Source of the DNA: Flavobacteriaceae bacterium GSB9
Lineage (GTDB): Bacteria > Bacteroidota > Bacteroidia > Flavobacteriales > Flavobacteriaceae
Assembly: GCA_022749295.1 (NCBI GenBank)
Contig: CP062007.1
Span: 2,728,001 to 2,792,000 of the forward strand
Length of the DNA stretch: 64,000 bases
Direction: 5' to 3'
Part shown: in pieces, positions 25,881 through 34,878 of the stretch
Layout: each line of letters opens with the position of its first letter
Numbering within the stretch: the stretch's first letter is position 1
Made by a program: the position numbers and the translations under genes
Notes under the pieces: generated by a model
What the model saw: the letters and a program-made list of their open reading frames with translations, nothing else
What the model was told of the DNA's origin: nothing
Database searches by the model: none

Positions 25881-28800
25881 TTAAAAGTAAGCTTTGAGTT
25901 GCACAGAACCTGTATGAATGGTTTTACTGGTCTCGGTTTTTCTTCCAAAATAACTGAGGTTTAAATCTAAAAAGTCGGTCAGTTTTTTTTGGGCCAGTAA
26001 GGTCCAAGTGAAATTTTTACCAGGCTGTAAACCTTCAAGAATTTGGTATGCTACAGGGGTGTTTACATTGCCGTTATAAGTATTGGAAATGTAATTTAAC
26101 TCGCCATTAATAGCACTTTTTTGGCTACTCGCCAAGCTAAACGATATACCATATTTTTGTTGTTTTAAAGATTCTTCGGCACCAATAGTGTTGGTTTTGT
26201 TAGCATACTGATAAAACATGTCAAAACTAGAATTTTCATTAAATAAATACGAAAGTTTGGGGTTAAAACGTGATTCATCAAAATTGTAGTTTTTGCTTGT
26301 AAAGTTCTCACTAATACTCTCGTTGTTTTCAAAAGCTGTAAGTAAGTTTATTAACCAGTTTTCGGCAATTTTATGGTTAAAGTTTAATTGATGGCTTTTT
26401 AAACTGTTTTCCGTAAAGCCTACAGTTAAAAGATTTCGAGTCGTGTTGCTTAATAGTGTGTAAGACGTGGTATAGCGCTGAAGGCCGCGATTGAAAAACA
26501 ATACATTTCTAAAATTAAGTTGAAGCCCGAGTTGGTCGTTTTCATTACTGTTAAACGGGTTTAAATTAAAAGCGTTGCCTTCGCGTTTTGTTTTGCGGTC
26601 TATTAAAAAACTTGTTTGGTTGTAAAAGTGCGACCAGAATTTTTTTAATTTTTTTTCGGAAACCGACCACTGCGTCGGGTTGATAGTTAGCGTTTGGCTC
26701 AACCTATTTTGATGTGTTTTTACAAACACACGGTTGGGCAGTAATACTCTTATGTATTTACCTTGATCTCGAAATTGGGCGATTTCAAATTCTTCAAGTT
26801 CTTGTATGCCATTTTCGTTGTAATCGTTCCAAGTGTAAGCGCCTTGTCCAGCTTCAACTTCAACGTAGGTGTAATCTTGTTGAGGTAGTGTGCCCGAATT
26901 GGTTTCAAAAATTGTATTCCAATTGATAATTTGATTGAACAGTTTTTGGTTAAACTGTAATCTGGAATTTATGGACCGTTCGTCATCAACGCCTTCATCT
27001 TCACTTTTTAGTGTCCGGTAGTTGGCATATAAAGATAAATTCGTGTTTTTGTTTTGAATTAATCTGGAATCTAGATAAAAGGTGTTCGAAGTATTTACTT
27101 TTTTTAGTTCATTATTTCTGATGCTATCGTTAACTCTGTTTTTATAGCCTATTTCAGTAAATATTTTGGTGCTATCTCCAATACCGTAAAACACTTCGTA
27201 CGATGTGAATTTTTGACTTAATGGTGTTAAGTTTTGCGAACCTTTTTCGCGTTGTTCGTTATCTTCCACAGCCAATTTTGTGCCCAGCCAACTTTTGTTC
27301 ATATTAAATGTAATTTGGTTGTAAGACCTTAAAAACGTAGATGTATTTACCGTTGAATTGGCATCTAAAAAACTAGAATACGATGTAATATTAAACCTCT
27401 TCAAATTAAGATTTACATTGGCTATATGCCGGTTTCCGTTAAACCCTTCCGAAAAGTTTAAATGCTCAAACTGGTAGTTGATAAAACCTTTTTTTACGTG
27501 GTGCAATTTTAAACCGGAATAGACCAAAGCTTGATTCCCTAGCCCAAAGCCAATACCGTTAATGTTGTTTGTGTCTAAATTCCAATCGCGGTTAAACTCT
27601 GGGTTGTAAAGCCCTTCAATATTTCGGTAATTTTTGTTGATGTAATCGCTATCTAAAAAGGCATCTAAATTCCAAAGGCTATCCGTTTTTATCAATGTAT
27701 GGTTGGCGGTTATTTTTCCGGTAAAACCATTATTGTTGCCGTCGTCAATATTCGAAAATAAATTCAAATCGTTTTTGCTCGCTGCCAACTCAAAGCCAAA
27801 ATCTGTTTTTTCAGAAGGTTTATAATGGCCATTAACTACTGCAATTTGAAGTTTGGTTGGGGCTACCAATTGCACAATAGGGGCATAGCTACCTTGATTA
27901 GGACCAATATATTCATAAATATTGTTTATGGCGTTTATGTTACTAAGAGCATAGTCGCCTTGGTTTTGACCAACAAACGAAAAGGTAACCCGGTAAAGCT
28001 CGTCGTCTGGGTTGTTGGAAAACACAAAGGCTTCGTTGCCATCGATCAGTTCTTTTTTATAGAGAATGCGGTTATCGTTTTGGGTTTCTTTTACTGCCGA
28101 AGGTGCTACCATTTGCGAACGGTCGTCGCCAGCATTGCTTAAAATTTCAATTTGTTCTTCCGATAGGTTTTGTTGCAGGGGTTGGTTTTTGGCATCATTT
28201 TCTGAGTAAACCGAAACGCCAATTTTTAACTTTTCGGTTTCATGATTAGCGCCACCATAGGCCACAAAGCGCGAGTAGTTGCGGTCGCTAAACTGGTAAT
28301 CGACGGTAATGCGCATTTCGGACGTTATAGGAAAGGTAGAATTGAAAATAATTTCACCAGCATTATAATCAATAATATAATCTTGGTCTTCGCCACGTTT
28401 TACGGGCGTTCCGTTAACGTAAACGGTTTCACTCCCCGACACGATAAGCACAAAAAGCTCTCCGTTATCACCTTGCAGTTTGTAAGGACCTTGATTGCCC
28501 TCTTGTGCCGTAAATTGACTCGTTGTAAACTGCCCGCGAACCAAAGCACCAGCGGCAAAAACATTGGTTTTTGAATCGTCTTCACCTAGATTCAAATGAA
28601 AGTTTAAACCCTGTACGCGTTTTGAAAAATTGGCAAAATAAGAATTGGTATTTACCAAATCAATATCTCCTGCACGCACATTCCAGCGGTCGCTAAATAA
28701 TTCAATAAACACTTGGTCGAACTCATCTAAACGTTGGCTATAACCACTTTCCTGTAACGGGATATTGGCATCTTGAATGGAAGCTCGAAGCGATACTTTG

Positions 28801-29303
28801 TCGTTTAGTTTTCCTGTAATCTGTAAATCCAATTCACTGTTTAATACCGAATTTTGATTGTTTCCAATAGTAACGCCTCGCGAAATACTACCCGATGTCG
28901 ACAAACCGTCAAAAGGGGCAAAATCATTAGAAACATTCGATTCCTGAAATTTGTAAAGCGCTTGGTTAGTACTGTTGTTTTCAACAACAATACTATCGCT
29001 TAATTGTTGGTAGGTTTTGGTTAAAAAATCAGGAAACTTTAAATAGTTAATAATCACAGAATCGGTTTCAATGGGTTTCTTAAAGACTAAAATGGCTTTG
29101 GAAAAGTCAACGGAATAGTCAGTGGTATCAATTTTTGAGCTATCTTTTTTTTGGACTGAGAATTTGTGGGGACTTATGCTTACACTTTCAATTTTAACGG
29201 TATCGTGAACAGCCATTTTTTTAGTTCTGAAATTCCCATTAAGGCTTTGCGAAAATCCACTAAGCCCTAGCAACAACATCAAAATGTATAAAATGTTCCT
29301 CAT
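25881..29303 (-). CDS. Very large exported outer-membrane beta-barrel-like protein, function unknown
   Basis: 1140 residues with a signal peptide (MRNILYILMLLLGLSGFSQ). The N-terminal part has GSISRGVTIGNNQNSVLNSE, a membrane-protein-like DKVSLRASIQDANIP stretch, and repeated motifs typical of surface proteins such as SprA (DYIIDYNAGEIIFNSTFPIT, RITVDYQFSDRNYSRFVAYG). The second half consists of alternating-hydrophobicity strands ending in QLKAYF, an aromatic C-terminus as in outer-membrane barrels. It is far shorter than SprA (about 2400 residues) and lacks a TonB box or plug I can recognise. Monocistronic. Confidence 0.6.
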   Translation of the reverse strand: MRNILYILMLLLGLSGFSQSLNGNFRTKKMAVHDTVKIESVSISPHKFSVQKKDSSKIDTTDYSVDFSKAILVFKKPIETDSVIINYLKFPDFLTKTYQQLSDSIVVENNSTNQALYKFQESNVSNDFAPFDGLSTSGSISRGVTIGNNQNSVLNSELDLQITGKLNDKVSLRASIQDANIPLQESGYSQRLDEFDQVFIELFSDRWNVRAGDIDLVNTNSYFANFSKRVQGLNFHLNLGEDDSKTNVFAAGALVRGQFTTSQFTAQEGNQGPYKLQGDNGELFVLIVSGSETVYVNGTPVKRGEDQDYIIDYNAGEIIFNSTFPITSEMRITVDYQFSDRNYSRFVAYGGANHETEKLKIGVSVYSENDAKNQPLQQNLSEEQIEILSNAGDDRSQMVAPSAVKETQNDNRILYKKELIDGNEAFVFSNNPDDELYRVTFSFVGQNQGDYALSNINAINNIYEYIGPNQGSYAPIVQLVAPTKLQIAVVNGHYKPSEKTDFGFELAASKNDLNLFSNIDDGNNNGFTGKITANHTLIKTDSLWNLDAFLDSDYINKNYRNIEGLYNPEFNRDWNLDTNNINGIGFGLGNQALVYSGLKLHHVKKGFINYQFEHLNFSEGFNGNRHIANVNLNLKRFNITSYSSFLDANSTVNTSTFLRSYNQITFNMNKSWLGTKLAVEDNEQREKGSQNLTPLSQKFTSYEVFYGIGDSTKIFTEIGYKNRVNDSIRNNELKKVNTSNTFYLDSRLIQNKNTNLSLYANYRTLKSEDEGVDDERSINSRLQFNQKLFNQIINWNTIFETNSGTLPQQDYTYVEVEAGQGAYTWNDYNENGIQELEEFEIAQFRDQGKYIRVLLPNRVFVKTHQNRLSQTLTINPTQWSVSEKKLKKFWSHFYNQTSFLIDRKTKREGNAFNLNPFNSNENDQLGLQLNFRNVLFFNRGLQRYTTSYTLLSNTTRNLLTVGFTENSLKSHQLNFNHKIAENWLINLLTAFENNESISENFTSKNYNFDESRFNPKLSYLFNENSSFDMFYQYANKTNTIGAEESLKQQKYGISFSLASSQKSAINGELNYISNTYNGNVNTPVAYQILEGLQPGKNFTWTLLAQKKLTDFLDLNLSYFGRKTETSKTIHTGSVQLKAYF

Positions 29304-29462
29304 CGGATACTTAAACTAATATTCGGTTAAAATATTTTGTTAATAGCTTCGTTAAAACTCCTGTTGACTAATCTAGCGTAAAAGTAGCTTATTATTTATT
29401 TTAGCCGAAATATCTTTAAAAGAGCTATAAAGTTTCAGAAACGATAAGTCTAAAAAAAATCA

Positions 29463-30227
29463 ATGAAAATTATATCCTATAACGTAAACGGTATTCGCGC
29501 CGCCATAAATAAAGGTTTTATCGATTGGCTAAAAGCCGCAAACCCCGATGTAGTTTGTTTACAGGAAATTAAGGCCATGAAAGAGCAGTTGGACTTAAGT
29601 GTTTTTGAAGCCGCTGGTTATAAATACAACTATTGGTTCAGTGCTCAAAAAAAAGGGTACAGTGGCGTGGCGATTTTAAGTAAAATGAAACCAGACCACG
29701 TTGAATACGGCACAGGAATAGAATCAATGGATTTTGAAGGAAGAAACTTAAGGGCAGATTTTAATGGCATCTCTGTAATGAGTCTGTATTTGCCATCGGG
29801 CACCAACGATGCCAGGCTTGACCATAAATTGGAATATATGGATATGTTTCAAGAGTATATTGATAACTTAAAAAAAGACTTTCCTAATTTGATTATTTGC
29901 GGCGATTATAACATTTGTCACGAAGAAATTGATATTCATAACCCAAAGGGATTGAGTAAGGTTTCTGGGTTTTTGCCCGTTGAACGTAAATGGATAGGAA
30001 ACTTTATTGACAGTGGGTTTATAGATTCTTTTCGATACTTAAATCCAGAGTTGCAACAGTACAGTTGGTGGAGTTATCGCGCCAATGCCCGAGCCAATAA
30101 TAAAGGTTGGCGTTTAGATTACGCCATGGTGGCACAACCTTTGCAGGAAGACATCGAGCGAGCAGTAATACTAAGTGAAGCTGTACATAGCGACCATTGT
30201 CCTATACTGTTAGAAATCAAAAAATAA
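29463..30227 (+). CDS. xth: Exodeoxyribonuclease III / AP endonuclease
   Basis: 254 residues, Mg-dependent base-excision repair nuclease cutting at abasic sites. Motifs: ISYNVNGIRAAINKGF at the start, VVCLQEIKAMKEQL (metal-binding Glu), YSGVAILSK, LIICGDYNICHEEIDIHNPK, WSYRANARANNKGWRLDY, and the terminal VHSDHCPILLEI with catalytic Asp-His. Thirty-one bases separate it from the OmpA-family gene, so the two may be cotranscribed. Confidence 0.95.
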   Translation: MKIISYNVNGIRAAINKGFIDWLKAANPDVVCLQEIKAMKEQLDLSVFEAAGYKYNYWFSAQKKGYSGVAILSKMKPDHVEYGTGIESMDFEGRNLRADFNGISVMSLYLPSGTNDARLDHKLEYMDMFQEYIDNLKKDFPNLIICGDYNICHEEIDIHNPKGLSKVSGFLPVERKWIGNFIDSGFIDSFRYLNPELQQYSWWSYRANARANNKGWRLDYAMVAQPLQEDIERAVILSEAVHSDHCPILLEIKK

Positions 30228-30258
30228 ATACAACAAACCCAAACAAACCTATAAAAAA

Positions 30259-31218
30259 ATGATTAAAAAAAGTGTATCAATAGTATTTGCCTTAATGTTT
30301 TTGGCTTCCTGTGTTTCTCCAAAAATTTACAAAGATCTAGAGGCCAAATATGCAGATCTTAAACAGGAAAACCGAAATCTATCAAGAGAAAACCGGTCGT
30401 TGTCTAAGGCTAAGATAGCGGCAGAGAATGAACTGAAACAATTAAAATCAGCTTACGATGAAGCTGTTGAACAGCGTGATAACCTGCAAGCCGAATACAA
30501 CGCCACAAAAGCGAGTTTAGATAATTTAAAAGCATCTTACGAAGCCTTAGAGAAAAACAGTTCGCGAGCGATTGCTGAAAACTCTCAAAAAAATAGGGAG
30601 TTGCTGGCGCAATTAGAAGCCAAAGAGCAGGCTTTAGAAGCTGAAAATGCGCGATTGGAAAAACTTAAACGCGAGTTGCAAAATCGCTCTGAGCGTGTTG
30701 CTGAACTTGAAAAGCTAATTGCCGACAAAGATGCGGCCATGACGAGCTTGAAAAATGCAATCTCTAGTGCGTTAACCGATTTTGAAGGTAAGGGTTTAAC
30801 AGTTGAACAACGTGATGGTAAGGTTTATGTTTCTATGGAAAATAAACTGTTGTTCAGTTCAGGAAGTTGGTCGGTAGGTTCTGAAGGAAGACGTGCAGTA
30901 GAGCAATTGGGTTCGGTTTTAGGTGAAAACCCAGACATCGCCGTATTAATTGAAGGCCATACCGATAATGTACCTTATTCTGGAAACGGGCCGTTAACTA
31001 GTAACTGGGATTTGTCCACTAAACGAGCGACTTCCATCGTAAATATTTTACGGGAAAACCGAGAAATAAACCCACAAAACCTTACAGCAGCAGGTCGTGG
31101 AGAATATGCTCCAGTTGATACAAATGAAACTCCTGAAGGGCGTGCTAAAAACCGTCGAATAGAAGTAATCTTAACACCTAAGTTAGACGAACTTTCTAAG
31201 TTGTTGAACGAGAATTAG
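30259..31218 (+). CDS. OmpA family lipoprotein with coiled coil
   Basis: 319 residues. Lipobox ASC at Cys18; residues about 25-170 are a continuous coiled coil rich in Glu, Lys, Leu and Ala; the C-terminal 120 residues are an OmpA/MotB peptidoglycan-binding domain (LLFSSGSWSVGSEGRRAVEQ, IEGHTDNVPYSG, STKRATSIVNIL, GRGEYAPVDTNETPEGRAKN RIEV-type ending). It likely ties the outer membrane to peptidoglycan. A strong terminator follows. Confidence 0.92.
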   Translation: MIKKSVSIVFALMFLASCVSPKIYKDLEAKYADLKQENRNLSRENRSLSKAKIAAENELKQLKSAYDEAVEQRDNLQAEYNATKASLDNLKASYEALEKNSSRAIAENSQKNRELLAQLEAKEQALEAENARLEKLKRELQNRSERVAELEKLIADKDAAMTSLKNAISSALTDFEGKGLTVEQRDGKVYVSMENKLLFSSGSWSVGSEGRRAVEQLGSVLGENPDIAVLIEGHTDNVPYSGNGPLTSNWDLSTKRATSIVNILRENREINPQNLTAAGRGEYAPVDTNETPEGRAKNRRIEVILTPKLDELSKLLNEN

Positions 31219-31285
31219 TAAGATGGAATACACTTTCAGTCGTTAATCTATCTTATGAAGGCAAAAGCTTCTAGGATAGCTAAAA

Positions 31286-31322
31286 AACCGTTAAAAGCAT
31301 TAATGCCTTTAACGGTTTTTTT
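31286..31322 (+). terminator. Terminator after the OmpA-family gene
   Basis: AACCGTTAAA and TTTAACGGTT arms around a 12-base loop, followed by a T run. Confidence 0.88.
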
Positions 31323-31372
31323 ATCTTTAAACTTTATTAAAAGTCAAAATTAAAGCGTTCTAACAATCTGTT

Positions 31373-32413
31373 ATGAAATACACAACATTACCAAAAACCG
31401 AAATAAAAGTCAGTAAAATATGTTTGGGAACCATGACTTGGGGCAACCAAAATACCGAAGCTGAAGGCCATGCGCAATTAGATTATGCCATTGATCAGGG
31501 CATTAATTTTATAGATACTGCAGAGATGTATCCTGTGCCCGCTACACCAGAAACGCAGGGAGATACCAGTAAAATTATTGGCACATGGTTAAAAAAAACA
31601 GGTCATCGCGATAAAGTAATTTTAGCCAGTAAAATTGTGGGTCGAATAAGCGATTACACCAAACATATTAGAAGTGGTGGCTTAACAGCAGAATCTGTTG
31701 AAACTGCAATAAACAATGAGCTTAAGCGATTACAGACCGACTATATAGATTTATATCAAATACATTGGCCCGAACGCGATACGAATACCTTTGCAACTAG
31801 GGATTATAAGCATAATCCTGATGATGAATGGGAAGATAATTTTAACGAGGTGCTTCATGTGCTCGACAACCAAATAAAGGCTGGTAAAATTCGGCATATT
31901 GGAATCTCTAACGAAAAGGCCTGGGGCGCCATGCGTTTTTTAGAAGAATCTAAAGCACATGATTTACCAAGAATGATTACCATACAGAATGCGTATTCTT
32001 TAATAAACCGGATTTTTGAAGGCGATATGGCCGAAATTTCAATTAGGGAAGACTTAGGTTTGTTAGCCTATTCGCCGATGGCATTTGGTGTGCTTTCGGG
32101 TAAATATATAAAAGGTACTGCAGCTGATAATGCCCGGTTAAAATTGTTCCCGAGGTTTGCGCGATATAGTAGCGAACAATGTACCGAGGCTACGAAACGG
32201 TATTTAAAAATTGCTGAAGACAACGGTATGAGTTTAGCACAAATGAGTTTGGCTTTTGTAACGCAACAGCCGTTTGTAACCAGTAATATTATTGGGGCCA
32301 CTTCTTTAGATCAACTCAAGGAAAATATTGGTTCCATTAACATTACTTTAGATGATACTATTTTAGAGCAGATAAACAAAGTGCACAAACAAATACCTAA
32401 TCCGGCAGTTTAA
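31373..32413 (+). CDS. Aldo/keto reductase, Tas/YajO-like
   Basis: 346 residues, NADPH-dependent TIM-barrel oxidoreductase. Catalytic and fold motifs: LGTMTWG, INFIDTAEMYPVPATPETQG (Asp, Tyr), VILASKIVGR (Lys), YQIHWPERDTNTFATRDYKH (His), IGISNEKAWGAMR, LLAYSPMAFGVLSGK, and the NADP-binding SNIIGATSLDQLKENI. The longer form with the WPERDTNTF segment resembles E. coli Tas. Substrate unknown. Monocistronic between two terminators. Confidence 0.93.
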   Translation: MKYTTLPKTEIKVSKICLGTMTWGNQNTEAEGHAQLDYAIDQGINFIDTAEMYPVPATPETQGDTSKIIGTWLKKTGHRDKVILASKIVGRISDYTKHIRSGGLTAESVETAINNELKRLQTDYIDLYQIHWPERDTNTFATRDYKHNPDDEWEDNFNEVLHVLDNQIKAGKIRHIGISNEKAWGAMRFLEESKAHDLPRMITIQNAYSLINRIFEGDMAEISIREDLGLLAYSPMAFGVLSGKYIKGTAADNARLKLFPRFARYSSEQCTEATKRYLKIAEDNGMSLAQMSLAFVTQQPFVTSNIIGATSLDQLKENIGSINITLDDTILEQINKVHKQIPNPAV

Positions 32414-32444
32414 GCTTTAAAAATTGAAACTGCCTAAAAACAAA

Positions 32445-32479
32445 AAACCCGCCATTTATAAAAGTAGCGGGTTTTTTTT
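32445..32479. terminator. Bidirectional terminator between the reductase and rng
   Basis: AAACCCGC and GCGGGTTT arms flanked by A and T runs; overlaps the rng stop codon at 32478-32480. Confidence 0.85.
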
Positions 32480-34022
32480 ATTTAATTTGATTACCATTTT
32501 TGTCGAAAAAGTGGTATTCTAAGTATGTGTAAGCATCTCTTGGTAAAATCTTTACCCATTTTTTGTGCTCCAAAAACCATTTTGAGCGCACAGATGGAAA
32601 ACCTTTAGTTAAAAAGGCTGCTATAAAAGGATGTGTGTTTAAAGTCAACTTTTTATAGTCTTTTTTAAATAGTCTTTCAAGGTCGTGGTTTATTTTTTGA
32701 ACCACGCCTATAGGTGCTTCAATCTCAGAGCCATTAGCGCCGTTGGGGTTTTCCTCGCGGGTTTTAATGTTCATTTCTGGACGAACGCGTTGCCTGGTTA
32801 TTTGTATTAGTCCAAACTTACTTGGCGGCAGTACTTTGTGCTTGGCTCTGTCATCCTTCATTTCATCGCGAAGGTGATTAAACAGCTTTTGCCTGTTTTC
32901 TGCCGTGGTCATATCAATAAAGTCTATCACAATAATACCGCCCATATCGCGCAGACGCAACTGTCGGGCTATTTCTGTGGCAGCAATAAGATTGACCTCT
33001 AATGCTGTGTCCTCTTGGCTGTTGGCTTTATTTGAACGGTTGCCACTGTTTACGTCTATAACATGGAGGGCTTCGGTGTGTTCAATTACCAAATAGGCCC
33101 CTTTGGCCATAGAAACGGTTTTGCCAAACGAGGTTTTAATTTGTCGTTCAATTCCGTATTTTTCGAAAATAGGAACTTTAGACTGATACAATTTGACTAT
33201 TGATTCTTGTTTTGGTGCAATTTCTTGCAAATAATCTTTAATTTGAATGTAAAGCTCTTCATCGTCTACAGTAATTCCGGTAAAGGTGTCGTTGAATATA
33301 TCTCTTAAAATTGACGAGGCTTTATTCATTTCACCCAATACTTTACTGGGATGGTGTGCTTTATGTAGCTTTTTGCACATTGCCGTCCATCGACTAAGCA
33401 AATTTTGCAAATCTTTATCTAGTTCAGCTACTTTTCTGCCTTGAGCTACGGTGCGCACTATAACGCCAAAGCCTGGCGGTGTAATGCTTTTAACGAGCCG
33501 TTTTAAACGGTCTTTTTCTTCGCGGTCTTCTATTTTTTGAGAAATAGAAATACGGTTCGAAAAAGGAACCAGAACAATATATCTACCGGCGATGGAAAGC
33601 TCAGAGCTTATCCTTGGGCCTTTGGTTGATATAGGTTCTTTAACGATTTGCACTAATAGCGATTGATTAGATTTTAAGGCGTCGGTAATTTTACCGTCTT
33701 TCTCAATATCTTTTTCAAATGGGAAGTTTTTTAAAGAAAAATCTTTTAGTTTACCTGTGCTTACACGTTTTGTGAATTTTAAAAGAGAAGGCAGCTTTGG
33801 ACCCAAATCATGGTAATGCAAAAATGCATCTTTTTCATATCCCACATTTACAAATGCGGCATTTAGTCCAGGAACGGTTTTTCGTATTTTGGCTATAAAC
33901 ACATCACCAACAGAAAAGTCGTTACTGTCTTCGTCTTTCTGTAATTCAATAAGTTTTCCATCTTTTAATAAGGCAAAATCAACATTTTCGGAACTAGATC
34001 GAATGATCAATTCTTTATCCAT
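32478..34022 (-). CDS. rng: Ribonuclease G/E family endoribonuclease
   Basis: 514 residues, RNase G-type (no long C-terminal degradosome scaffold). S1-like domain near residues 35-120 (VGDVFIAKIRKTVPGLNAAFVNVGYEKDAFLHYHDL), then the RNase E/G core: GPRISSELSIAGRYIVLVPF, GVIVRTVAQG, IEHTEALHVIDVNSGNR and DMGGIIVIDFIDM, which include the catalytic Mg-binding aspartates, and ITRQRVRPEM. It processes rRNA and degrades mRNA in the cytoplasm. Convergent with the reductase. Confidence 0.95.
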   Translation of the reverse strand: MDKELIIRSSSENVDFALLKDGKLIELQKDEDSNDFSVGDVFIAKIRKTVPGLNAAFVNVGYEKDAFLHYHDLGPKLPSLLKFTKRVSTGKLKDFSLKNFPFEKDIEKDGKITDALKSNQSLLVQIVKEPISTKGPRISSELSIAGRYIVLVPFSNRISISQKIEDREEKDRLKRLVKSITPPGFGVIVRTVAQGRKVAELDKDLQNLLSRWTAMCKKLHKAHHPSKVLGEMNKASSILRDIFNDTFTGITVDDEELYIQIKDYLQEIAPKQESIVKLYQSKVPIFEKYGIERQIKTSFGKTVSMAKGAYLVIEHTEALHVIDVNSGNRSNKANSQEDTALEVNLIAATEIARQLRLRDMGGIIVIDFIDMTTAENRQKLFNHLRDEMKDDRAKHKVLPPSKFGLIQITRQRVRPEMNIKTREENPNGANGSEIEAPIGVVQKINHDLERLFKKDYKKLTLNTHPFIAAFLTKGFPSVRSKWFLEHKKWVKILPRDAYTYLEYHFFDKNGNQIK

Positions 34023-34044
34023 TTTGTTAATTTTTATCCATACG

Positions 34045-34135
34045 GTTTAGTTAAAAGTTAAAAGTTTTAAGTTAGAAGTTTAAGCGTAACATGCTTAAAA
34101 AACCAATAACTGTAAACCAGTAACTAAAAACCAAA
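34045..34135. repeat. Degenerate AGTTA/GTTTTT-type iterated spacer upstream of rng
   Basis: Contains repeated AGTTAAAAGTT words followed by their rough complements (CAATAACTGTAAACCAGTAA). It resembles the spacer between sdhA and sdhB in word content. No coding potential seen. Confidence 0.4.
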
Positions 34136-34260
34136 TGGTACAGATGGATTATACATTATTTTTTTCACAGGATTTTTTTAAATATCCGTGGAGTTCATTA
34201 GCATTAAGCAGAGCTTAAAAAGAACGAACTCATTTCAAAGAACTTTGTTATTTTTAAATC

Positions 34261-34291
34261 AAAAAAAGTAGCTTATCTAACTACTTTTTTT
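34261..34291 (-). terminator. Terminator of the short basic gene
   Basis: Perfect 11-base arms AAAAAAAGTAG and CTACTTTTTTT around a nine-base loop, four bases after the 30-codon gene on the minus strand. Confidence 0.85.
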
Positions 34292-34294
34292 GAT

Positions 34295-34387
34295 TTATTT
34301 TTTCTTTTTGTGACGGTTAGCGCGTCTACGTTTCTTACGTTTATGCGTCGCTACCTTATGTCTTTTACGTTTTTTACCACTTGGCAT
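34295..34387 (-). CDS. 30-residue highly basic protein, probably ribosome-associated
   Basis: ATG at 34385-34387, 30 codons then TAA; the product is MPSGKKRKRHKVATHKRKKR followed by RRANRHKKKK, so about two thirds of residues are Lys, Arg or His. It has its own terminator and sits after HU and before rng on the same strand. Similar tiny basic proteins occur widely in Bacteroidota; their composition is that of small ribosomal proteins. I cannot decide from sequence whether it matches one already seen in a Flavobacterium ribosome structure. It is too short for usual ORF cut-offs. Confidence 0.75.
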   Translation of the reverse strand: MPSGKKRKRHKVATHKRKKRRRANRHKKKK

Positions 34388-34424
34388 AAATAGTGTCTTT
34401 TTTAAATTAATGATTTATTTTAAA

Positions 34425-34441
34425 GCCGGAACGACTCCGGC
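34425..34441 (-). terminator. Hairpin after the HU gene
   Basis: GCCGGA and TCCGGC arms with a five-base loop, followed on the minus strand by TTTAAAATAAA. Nine bases after the HU stop; may be a weak terminator with read-through into the short basic gene. Confidence 0.5.
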
Positions 34442-34449
34442 ATATGTTA

Positions 34450-34740
34450 TTATTTAACGTCTACATTTGTTTTTACGCCTTCTACAAAAACTTTTGCAGG
34501 CTTAAATGCAGGAATGTTATGAGCAGGTATTTTAATAGTTGTGTTTTTAGAAATGTTTCTACCTGTTTTTTCTGCTCTAGTTTTAATGATAAAACTTCCA
34601 AAACCTCTTAAATAAACATTGTCTCCACTTTCTAATGAAGTTTTTACTTCTTCCATAAATGTTTCAACAGTTGCTTGAACGTCACCTTTTTCAATTCCTA
34701 ACTTCTCAGAAATTTTTGCTACTAAATCAGCCTTCGTCAT
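34450..34740 (-). CDS. HU/IHF family DNA-binding protein
   Basis: 96-residue nucleoid protein. Starts MTKADLVAKISEKLGIEKGDVQ; the DNA-contacting arm region has the family signature GFGSFIIKTRAEKTGRNISKNTTIKIPAHNIPAFKPAK. Dimeric DNA-bending protein, normal length. A strong promoter lies upstream (34784-34815). It may be cotranscribed with the 30-residue basic gene 62 bases downstream. Confidence 0.95.
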   Translation of the reverse strand: MTKADLVAKISEKLGIEKGDVQATVETFMEEVKTSLESGDNVYLRGFGSFIIKTRAEKTGRNISKNTTIKIPAHNIPAFKPAKVFVEGVKTNVDVK

Positions 34741-34783
34741 TTTAATATTTTATTTTTTGTTACTATTAATTCTAAAAGGGATG

Positions 34784-34815
34784 CAAATATAGGAATTAAA
34801 TATTCAATATTTCAA
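34784..34815 (-). promoter_or_regulatory. HU gene promoter
   Basis: Minus strand: TTG (34813-34815), 21-base spacer, TATATTTG (34784-34791). Both boxes fit the Bacteroidota consensus. Confidence 0.72.
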
Positions 34816-34878
34816 ACCTAATTAATTAAAATTTAATATTATAAAGGTTTATTTTTGTTTGTTTTATTTAATGAATAG

